Shown here in pieces: positions 1-5,035 of a stretch of DNA of 5,837 nucleotides; positions within the stretch are counted from its first letter, which is position 1, and each line of letters starts with the position of its first letter. Below the pieces are notes generated by a model. It was not told the origin of the DNA. It searched no databases and saw only the letters and a program-made list of their open reading frames with translations. Source of the stretch: Verrucomicrobiaceae bacterium (GTDB lineage Bacteria; Verrucomicrobiota; Verrucomicrobiia; Verrucomicrobiales; Verrucomicrobiaceae); the NCBI GenBank assembly GCA_021151605.1, contig JAGKWZ010000355.1:1-5837 (forward strand), read 5' to 3'. Position numbers and translations under genes: made by a program.

Positions 1-927
1 CGCGAGCCGGACGGCAAAAGTGAGGTCGTCCCAGGCCAGTTCGGTCATGAGCAGGCGTGAGGGATCTCCCCGATTCGTGATGTCCGAGACGCCGCCGAGT
101 GGGAGTTCATCGCGATGTGTCACTGCCTTTGGCACATGCAGAATGGCGCTCATCCGCCGCACCAGTCCGGCCACCTGCGCCAACTCACCGCCCTCATGCT
201 CCAGCGCGCGGAGCAGATCCGCCGGAGGCTCGGGAGCAGGGGTCTCGTCAGGATCAGGCAGAGGCAGATCCAGTTGTCGGCTTGGCAGTTCATCTAGCCC
301 GGTCCGTAAGCGCTCCTCCAAATGCTCCGGCGGACAGCGCTGAAAGGCTTTTTCGAGGGCCGACAAATCTTTGAGCAAGCGGGCGATGCCGTTCAGTTCA
401 GGTGAGCGCTGCTGAAACACTTCAATGTTTGGAGTTTGCACAAACTCCTGTAGGACGGCTCGCGAACGCTCTGGCGTAAGGTAGCCCGGAAGATCAGTTG
501 GCCGTTCAGCAAAGAGAATCTGGATCAGGCGCTTCCTGGCAGGGGAACTGGATCGAAATTCCAGAGGCAGATTTTGAAGGCAAGCTAACCCAGGGCAAAC
601 GGCACTCCAAAGTTCAACAATACCAGATGGTACAGACGTGTCTCCTGTGGCCCTCTGGGCAGCCTTGAAGACACAATCACGTGCATCACTGGCCTTGTAC
701 ATTCTGTCCATGGCTGCAACCACCAGGACCAATGAGCCCAGCGGGGGAAAGCCGCTAGGAACACAGACTTCCAGTAATTCGTTAAGCTCACGACGATATA
801 CCATAAGATCCTCTTTCGATCTACCAGACCAGATGATGCATTCACTCGACCAGCCGTCGTAGTATTCCCATTCCCACAGATGCCCCTTGGGAGCGCAGAA
901 GTAGGCGAGGGTTTCAGGCGAGTGCAT
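1..927 (-). CDS. N-terminal part of the presumed vWA component of a MoxR ternary system (partial, runs off left edge)
   Basis: An uninterrupted minus-strand reading frame starts at ATG 927-925 and stays open for 309 codons to the window edge, so the C-terminus is missing. It begins MHSPETLAYFCAPKGHLWEW. A hydrophobic PPLGSLVLVVAAM stretch lies at about residues 61-73, followed by a helical, charged middle and a Pro/Asp/Glu-rich linker (about 215-245). Near the edge comes a segment containing GGVSDITNRGDPSRLLMTEL. From memory, the PPLG-x-LLLLLAA block and the SDI-x-NRG ... LLxTELAxDD block occur upstream of the vWA (MIDAS) domain in MoxR-associated proteins of planctomycetes and verrucomicrobia. 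The vWA domain itself is therefore expected just left of position 1 and is not observed. The start lies 9 nt after the upstream stop, in the same frame, with no clear Shine-Dalgarno, so translational coupling is likely. Residues about 30-120 use rarer codons (AGA, TTA, GTA) than the rest. The CDS is secure; the vWA assignment is inference. Confidence 0.8.
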   Translation of the reverse strand, partial: MHSPETLAYFCAPKGHLWEWEYYDGWSSECIIWSGRSKEDLMVYRRELNELLEVCVPSGFPPLGSLVLVVAAMDRMYKASDARDCVFKAAQRATGDTSVPSGIVELWSAVCPGLACLQNLPLEFRSSSPARKRLIQILFAERPTDLPGYLTPERSRAVLQEFVQTPNIEVFQQRSPELNGIARLLKDLSALEKAFQRCPPEHLEERLRTGLDELPSRQLDLPLPDPDETPAPEPPADLLRALEHEGGELAQVAGLVRRMSAILHVPKAVTHRDELPLGGVSDITNRGDPSRLLMTELAWDDLTFAVRLA

Positions 928-936
928 GGGGCAGAG

Positions 937-1641
937 TTAAAGATTCGAGAAGCCCGCCGCCGTAGCACGGACTGCGCTGCGAGTGACAGGGAGAAAGGCC
1001 TCGGTCGGCAGTCGCTCGGAAGTGCCATCAGGATGGAGCAGAGCGATCTCCCCTTCAGCAAGGCGCAGGCTGCGGGCCACGAGGGATTCAGTAATGCCTG
1101 CGGGCAACGTCCAACCGGCAGGGACCGCCACACCGCCCTCTAGCCACCAAACCTCTCCCGGTAGTGGTGGCAAAAGCGGTCCACGGACGCAGACGCGGCC
1201 CATGTCATCCGCCGCGAAATGCAGCCCGCGCAGCCTGGCCGTGACGGCCTCCAAAGCCCAGCGAGCGAAGTTTGCCAACGGCACGAGCAGGAGGCCAGGC
1301 TCACGGACCTCAGACGATGGCACGGGTGCCCAGGCGATGGGCGCAATGTGCATAGCTGGCAAGGCAGCGGCCGGTGGGCGCACGCGCAAAAAGTCGCTCA
1401 AAGGCTGCCAGGGTGCCTCGGGCAGCTTTGCCACTGGAAGACGTTTACCCACTGGTGTGAGTCGTCCGGTGTCATCGGCAGAATAGCGCGCCAATGCAGG
1501 CATGAGTGCCCACTCGGAGCTTTCAGGTCCCCGCACCCAGATCTGCCCGGCGACCTCACATGCCTGATAACCCGGCAAGGTGCGCCAACGCCCGAGCCAG
1601 GCGGCATCGGCGGCATTGAGGGTGGCGACGGTTTGGGACAT
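937..1641 (-). CDS. MoxR-associated protein of the bpX2-like type, function unknown
   Basis: A complete 234-aa soluble protein with no signal peptide or membrane segment, starting at ATG 1641-1639 and ending at TAA 939-937. The N-terminal half (about 1-105) is Trp/Pro/Ala-rich, with WLGRWRTLPGYQ at 15-26. The C-terminal half carries the most family-like blocks: LLLVPLANFARWALEA (117-132), HFAADDMGRVCVRGPLLPPLPGE (141-163, quoted as key stretch), GGVAVPAGWTLP (169-180), and EGEIALLHPDGT then PTEAFLPVTRSAVR (196-225). I recall the combination of VRG-x-LPPLPG, VAVPAGW, LLHPDGT and F-P-T-RSAVR from the bpX2 family of MoxR-vWA-beta-propeller ternary systems; the exact family number is from memory. 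It sits between the MoxR ATPase (42-nt gap) and the presumed vWA protein (9-nt gap), consistent with an adaptor or sensor subunit in the same complex. No catalytic motif is visible, and no biochemical role should be assumed. Confidence 0.8.
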   Translation of the reverse strand: MSQTVATLNAADAAWLGRWRTLPGYQACEVAGQIWVRGPESSEWALMPALARYSADDTGRLTPVGKRLPVAKLPEAPWQPLSDFLRVRPPAAALPAMHIAPIAWAPVPSSEVREPGLLLVPLANFARWALEAVTARLRGLHFAADDMGRVCVRGPLLPPLPGEVWWLEGGVAVPAGWTLPAGITESLVARSLRLAEGEIALLHPDGTSERLPTEAFLPVTRSAVRATAAGFSNL

Positions 1642-1683
1642 GGAGCCGAGGATTTTAAAATGTCAGGCGGGGTGTCTTGGGGA

Positions 1684-2811
1684 TCACTCGCCAGCTTTTC
1701 TCCAGAGCGCTTCGGCCTTTTCCTGGAGGGCCTCACGAGTCTCCGCCTGTCGCACCCAGGGGATGCGCATGGCGAGCGCAGAGAGACGGTCCTTTGCCAC
1801 GCCAGGAGCGAGGTCCGCCCAGCCTGCATCTAGTGCATCCAAGTCACGAGCGAGGCTCTCAGGATCAGGAGCAGCGCTGCTGTGAGCCTGGGGATGATCA
1901 CCCGATTCGGGGGCTTCTTTGTTTAATGTTTCCTGCACCATGGCGGCGAGCATCTCGCGCTGTTCCTCGCGGTCCCAAATGAAGCGCAGCACCCAGAGAT
2001 CCGAGAGGCGGGCGCTCTGCCTGCCGCACATAAGCGCACTGGCAGCGATGACGCGCTGTAGCTTCACCGCTCGGCGATCACTCACCTCCATGCCCGCAGC
2101 TCGCAGCCTAGCGATGAGGTCCAGATAAGAACTGCGGATCGGGGAGAGATCCACCTCAGGCAAAGCGGCCTGGAGACTGCGAATGTGCTCTGCCGTCAGG
2201 CCCACACTCGGCGGTGACTGGCGGCTGCTTTTCTCCAGAGCCCATCCGGCCTCCAGCACAGCAGAAAGCTCCGCCTCAGGCACGTAGCCGCAGTGAACAC
2301 GCAGAAGGAAACGGTCAAAGAGAGCCTTCAGCGCTTCCTCTTCGGGGAGGTGATTGCTGGCACTGACGACGAGCAGGGCGGGCAGGCGGCGCGTCTCACG
2401 CCCACGACGGAAGACACGCTCATTGAGCACAAGCAGGAGACTGTTGAGGATGGCGCTGTTGGCATTCAGCAGTTCGTCGAGGAAGATGAAGTCCGCCTCG
2501 GGAAGCATGCCTTCGGTGTTGGTGACAAGATCCCCTTCGCGCAGGCGACGAATGTCAAAGGGGCCGAAGAGTTCTCCAGGCTCCGTGAAGCGTGTGAGCA
2601 GATAATCAAACGAGCGGGCATCGAGTCGGCGAGCCAACTCCTGGACCAGCGCACTCTTTGCCGTGCCGGGCGGGCCATGGAGGAAGAGATTTTCCCCACC
2701 GGCCAGGGCGATACCCATGAGGTCGATGATCTCCTCTTTGCCCACAAAAACCGACTTCATGGGACGGAGGATCTGATCCGAGAGATGCTGGGCGATTTCG
2801 AGAGGTGTCAT
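1684..2811 (-). CDS. MoxR/RavA-family AAA+ ATPase
   Basis: A complete 375-aa cytoplasmic AAA+ ATPase. Walker A is GPPGTAKS (46-53), Walker B is FIFLDE (108-113), and sensor 1 is Asn153 in VVSASNHLPEE. An arginine-finger region follows in ALFDRFLLR (163-171). A sensor-2-like SDRRAVKLQRV (244-254) lies in the helical lid. The segment LLTRFTEPGELFGP (71-84) is typical of the RavA/MoxR clade, whose members work with vWA-domain partners in chaperone-like or metal-loading remodelling. Residues from about 300 form a charged helical tail beyond the lid, probably a partner-binding extension. The ATG overlaps the stop of the upstream gene (ATGA, 2811-2808). No Shine-Dalgarno is seen, so initiation by coupling is likely. 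All key ATPase residues are present, so it should be active. The specific substrate is unknown; its neighbours suggest a ternary system with vWA and bpX proteins, not RavA-ViaA proper. Confidence 0.95.
   Translation of the reverse strand: MTPLEIAQHLSDQILRPMKSVFVGKEEIIDLMGIALAGGENLFLHGPPGTAKSALVQELARRLDARSFDYLLTRFTEPGELFGPFDIRRLREGDLVTNTEGMLPEADFIFLDELLNANSAILNSLLLVLNERVFRRGRETRRLPALLVVSASNHLPEEEALKALFDRFLLRVHCGYVPEAELSAVLEAGWALEKSSRQSPPSVGLTAEHIRSLQAALPEVDLSPIRSSYLDLIARLRAAGMEVSDRRAVKLQRVIAASALMCGRQSARLSDLWVLRFIWDREEQREMLAAMVQETLNKEAPESGDHPQAHSSAAPDPESLARDLDALDAGWADLAPGVAKDRLSALAMRIPWVRQAETREALQEKAEALWRKAGE
2808..2811 (-). other. ATGA stop/start overlap coupling bpX-like gene and MoxR gene
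   Basis: The stop TGA of the upstream gene and the ATG of the MoxR ATPase share bases. No Shine-Dalgarno precedes this ATG, so re-initiation by the terminating ribosome probably sets expression of the ATPase. Confidence 0.85.
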
Positions 2812-3479
2812 TGGAGTGGAGGCGAAGGTGGAGCGAGCGCGAGGGAGGCAGCAATCTTTGGTGCGAGAGTGCTGGCGTGCTCTCCGAGCGCGTCAGCGAC
2901 AGCCCGAGCGACCTGGGAATCCCTCAGTCGGCTCGTATCCTGCCACTCGATCACGCGGTCGAGGTAAAGCCGCCAGAGCCCGGCATGCCGATGCAGCAAG
3001 GTCAGATCAGGCAGTGGCTCTGCCAGGGGAACGCCCACACCGGAAAGAGGAAACCGCCGAGCCGCTGATTCCAAGCTCAAGACGAGAGGATCATCTGGGC
3101 TCATGCTGCGCGCCTGGGCATGGAGTTCGGGAAGATGCCGCAGGGTGAGGTCGGCGCTGAGCACTTCTGAAGGAGTCGCGGGCGCAGCTGGCAGAGCCGC
3201 AGCCCAGCTTTTCACCTGCTCCTCAGACATGGCACGGTCCGCAAGCGCCAGACAGGCACGGTAAAACCAAACCGCCGAGGCAATCGCGATCTCAGGGACA
3301 AGAACCAGCCCGGAGACATCCACCGACGGCAATTCCTCCAAAGCCGACTCAAAGGCAGGATGAAGCGTGCTCTCCGACTTCGCGGCATCAGTTTGAAAAT
3401 CTGGCTCACGGCCTACACCGACCTCTCCGGTGGCGAACAACGCGGAGATGAAATCAGGAAGTGGCGCGAGGTTTGGCAT
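2808..3479 (-). CDS. MoxR-associated helical protein of bpX type (possibly bpX1-like), function unknown
   Basis: First gene of the minus operon, 223 aa from ATG 3479-3477. A TTG one codon upstream (3482) would add a single residue. A GGAG lies about 15 nt before the ATG and 13 nt before the TTG, rather far for either, so the start is slightly uncertain. The protein is Ala/Leu-rich, soluble and probably all-helical. Visible blocks are GLVLVPEIAIASAVWFYRAC (about 56-75), LSADLTLRHLPELHAQARSM (about 107-126), SPDDPLVLSLESAARRFPLSGVGVPL, and HAGLWRLYLDRVIEW near the C-terminus. I recall the pattern SADLTLR-LP-L, A-SPDDPLV, WPLSGV then L-x-LY-x-R from proteins preceding MoxR in planctomycete and verrucomicrobial ternary systems; the family number is uncertain. 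The ATGA overlap with the MoxR gene implies coupled translation and near-stoichiometric production. No catalytic residues are recognisable. Confidence 0.8.
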   Translation of the reverse strand: MPNLAPLPDFISALFATGEVGVGREPDFQTDAAKSESTLHPAFESALEELPSVDVSGLVLVPEIAIASAVWFYRACLALADRAMSEEQVKSWAAALPAAPATPSEVLSADLTLRHLPELHAQARSMSPDDPLVLSLESAARRFPLSGVGVPLAEPLPDLTLLHRHAGLWRLYLDRVIEWQDTSRLRDSQVARAVADALGEHASTLAPKIAASLALAPPSPPLQ

Positions 3480-3689
3480 CAAGTTCTAATCAATCTCCAA
3501 GAGAGCCTCTGTTGCCGACCATGACAAGCACCCGCATCATCACTTTGTATCTGCCACACCTCTACACAGCTCATCCTGCCAGCAGCAGAGAAGGCATGAT
3601 CCGCCAGAGCTGGGTGAGGGAAATAGCTTCAGGCGGCGAGTAACTCTGACTATTCCCCGTCGGGGGCACCGAACCACTTTACGGTAGCT

Positions 3690-3713
3690 AAAGGCCACCA
3701 TGGAGTGGCTTTT
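3690..3713. terminator. Bidirectional terminator-like stem-loop
   Basis: A 9-bp stem (3690-3698 pairing with 3705-3713, one G-T wobble at 3693/3710) encloses a 6-nt loop, CATGGA. The outer arms are AAA and TTTT, so each strand ends in a short T run, as in a bidirectional intrinsic terminator. The T tract is short and no intact gene ends next to it on either strand, so it could be a relic terminator or a transcription insulator between the two divergent units. Confidence 0.4.
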
Positions 3714-3857
3714 GACCGCACAAGTATCCCGGCGAATCAGCGAGTATAGCTCTCTCCTGAAAGAAGCGCATGGCTCAAACCTGCTACAGCCAGAAACGTC
3801 ACAGCGAGAATGGGCAAAGAATTCGGCAGATTCAAGGACATCCAAGGGTAGTAGCAA

Positions 3858-4004
3858 GTGTCGAAGATCCATTTCATCGTGGACGCGAAACTGCCGGAGT
3901 TCCTGTCTCCCATCACAAGCTCAAATCTCGCGCCCCAGCCTTGCCAGACTCTAAGCCAGCGAATAGTCTCGAAAAAAGCCGTCTTCTCCTATCCGCCAGC
4001 ATGA
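3858..4004 (+). pseudogene. Possible remnant or tiny ORF with a PIN-like (DUF5615-type) N-terminal motif
   Basis: A GTG at 3858 opens a 48-codon frame ending at TGA 4002-4004, which overlaps the next gene's ATG as ATGA. An AAGGG (3844-3848) lies 9 nt upstream and could serve as a ribosome site. The first residues read SKIHFIVDAKLPEFL, which resembles the start of DUF5615 PIN-like toxins (a short strand, then VDAQLP). After about 15 residues the similarity stops and the sequence becomes Ser/Pro-rich. The same frame upstream holds two adjacent TAG codons (3849-3854) after a short MGKEFGRFKDIQG stretch. A degraded gene fits better than a functional one; chance resemblance is quite possible. Confidence 0.2.
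3941..3969 (+). promoter_or_regulatory. Weak candidate promoter for the SGNH-like gene
   Basis: TTGCCA (3941-3946, five of six matches to the -35 consensus) is followed after 17 bp by TAGTCT (3964-3969, a poor -10). A start near 3976 would give a leader of about 25 nt before the ATG at 4001. Spacing and position are right but the -10 is weak. Confidence 0.2.
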
Positions 4005-4963
4005 TCGTGAAAGCTATTCTCCTCTCCCTCGCTCTCGTTTGCACCGCCAGCGCGCAGGACGTCACCCCGCCAGCCGCCAAGCCAGCGGAGAAAACCACCT
4101 TCGAATTCCAGGATGGCGACCGCGTCGTGCTCATCGGAAACACCGTTATCGAGCGCGAGCAGCGGTATGCCACCTTTGAACCTCGGCTCGCTCTTGCCCT
4201 CGGAGACACGAAGGTCACTGTCCGTAATCTCGCCTGGAGTGGTGACACCGTCTTTGGCCATGCCCGCTCCTACTTCGGCCCGCCTGAAGAAGGTCTCCAG
4301 CGCCTCACGACCCATCTTGAGCTGCTCAAGCCCACCGTCGTCATGCTCTGCTACGGCTCCGAGCTTGCCTTTGAGAAGCTGGGCGGCCTCCCAGACTTCC
4401 TCTCCGGCTACCGCAGCTACCTCGAACTCATCCGCAAAAACGCCCCCGGCGCGCGCATCATCATCGTCACCCCACCACCGCTCGAAACCCTTCCGCCGCC
4501 TCTTCCCGATCAGACAGATGCCAATAAAAGCCTCTCCAGTTTTCGTGATGCTCTGCGTAAGTTCGCTCTGAGCCAGAACACCTACTTCATCGATCTCTTC
4601 GAGCTCATGGGCGGCATCCCAAAAACCGGCGTCGCCTCCAAAGCGCTCACAGAAAACGGCGTCCACTACACCGCCGAAGGCTACGCCAAACTCAGCAGCA
4701 AACTCGTCGAAGGTCTGGGGCTCACACCACCTGCCATCGCCCCGGCCGAGCTTGATCCCATCCGCCGCGAAGTTCTCGCGAAGGACGAACTTTTCTTCAA
4801 TCGCTGGCGCCCACAAAACGAGACCTACCTCTTCGGCTTCCGCAAACACGAGCAGGGCCAGAACGCCAAAGAGATCCCCATGTTCGACCCACTCATCGAT
4901 CAAGCAGATGGCAAGATCCAGGCTGCCAAAGCCGCATTGCTCGCGAGCAAGAAGCAGCTCTGA
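4001..4963 (+). CDS. Exported SGNH-hydrolase-fold protein with substituted catalytic residues
   Basis: A 320-aa protein. I chose the ATG at 4001 over an in-frame ATG 77 codons upstream (3770) because it begins with a classical signal peptide (MIVKAILLSLALVCTASA, cleavage likely after residue 18) and the upstream extension has no domain character. The mature protein follows the SGNH/GDSL order: block I RVVLIGNTVIERE (41-53), block II NLAWSGDT (76-83), block III MLCYGSELAFE (115-125), and block V ENGVHYTAEGY (218-228). GNT replaces GDS, GSE replaces G-x-N, and NGVH replaces D-x-x-H; only His222 of the usual triad is standard. The C-terminal FFNRWRPQNETYLFGFRKHE (265-284) then EIPMFDPLI (291-299) is a signature I recall from planctomycete and verrucomicrobial members. 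Location is probably periplasmic or extracellular. The natural role may be carbohydrate-ester or glycan related, but catalysis is doubtful. No clear Shine-Dalgarno is seen. Confidence 0.9.
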   Translation: MIVKAILLSLALVCTASAQDVTPPAAKPAEKTTFEFQDGDRVVLIGNTVIEREQRYATFEPRLALALGDTKVTVRNLAWSGDTVFGHARSYFGPPEEGLQRLTTHLELLKPTVVMLCYGSELAFEKLGGLPDFLSGYRSYLELIRKNAPGARIIIVTPPPLETLPPPLPDQTDANKSLSSFRDALRKFALSQNTYFIDLFELMGGIPKTGVASKALTENGVHYTAEGYAKLSSKLVEGLGLTPPAIAPAELDPIRREVLAKDELFFNRWRPQNETYLFGFRKHEQGQNAKEIPMFDPLIDQADGKIQAAKAALLASKKQL

Positions 4964-4981
4964 TACCCCCCTGCCCTTTGC

Positions 4982-5008
4982 GCCGGCAAGATTTATTCTT
5001 GCTGCGGC
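4982..5008 (+). terminator. Strong hairpin between the SGNH-like and thioredoxin genes
   Basis: GCCG-GCAAGA (4982-4991) pairs with TCTTGC (4997-5002) and, across a 2-nt TG bulge, CGGC (5005-5008). This gives a 10-bp stem with a TTTAT loop, 18 nt after the SGNH-like stop. No T run follows, so it is not a textbook intrinsic terminator; it may end or attenuate the upstream transcript, or protect its 3' end. Confidence 0.4.
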
Positions 5009-5035
5009 CCATCTTCACCCGGTAGGCTCGCGGGG

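Larger units (their letters stand above)
3480..4000. other. Divergent intergenic region without a convincing gene
   Basis: About 520 bp separates the minus operon from the plus-strand SGNH-like gene. Short open frames exist on both strands (for example minus 3872-3540 and plus 3461-3643), but they read as Arg/Ser/Cys-rich low-quality translations with no recognisable domain. The stretch should hold the promoter of the minus operon (right of 3480), though I could not identify a good -35/-10 pair there. It also contains a terminator-like hairpin, a possible gene remnant near 3810-4004, and a candidate promoter for the plus gene. It may be the scar of lost genes. Confidence 0.6.

Noticed and set aside
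585..1133. Minus-strand 182-codon open frame spanning the end of one gene and the start of the next
   Set aside because: It lies in a different frame from two frames with family-like blocks, and its Arg/Ser/Cys-rich translation has no recognisable motif.
2293..2967. 224-codon plus-strand open frame opposite the MoxR gene
   Set aside because: It is antisense to intact Walker A, Walker B and sensor motifs and spans two real minus-strand genes.
3650..3680. A GTGGTTCGGTGCCCCCGAC stretch (minus strand) that recalls a tRNA T-arm or the tmRNA 5' end
   Set aside because: No acceptor stem, anticodon arm or CCA end could be assembled around it; only a 4-bp CCCC/GGGG hairpin is present.
3540..3872. 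110-codon minus-strand open frame in the intergenic region
   Set aside because: Arg/Ser/Cys-rich, no domain, no ribosome site, and it crosses the terminator-like hairpin.
3770..4000. Extending the SGNH-like protein upstream to the in-frame ATG at 3770
   Set aside because: The 77 extra residues are polar, without domain features, and would bury a well-formed signal peptide inside the protein.
3989..4903. Long (304-codon) minus-strand open frame antisense to the SGNH-like gene
   Set aside because: It is a mirror of the strong codon bias (GCC, CTC, AAA) of the plus gene; the translation is Glu/Phe/Gly-rich without a domain, while the plus strand has a signal peptide and family signatures.
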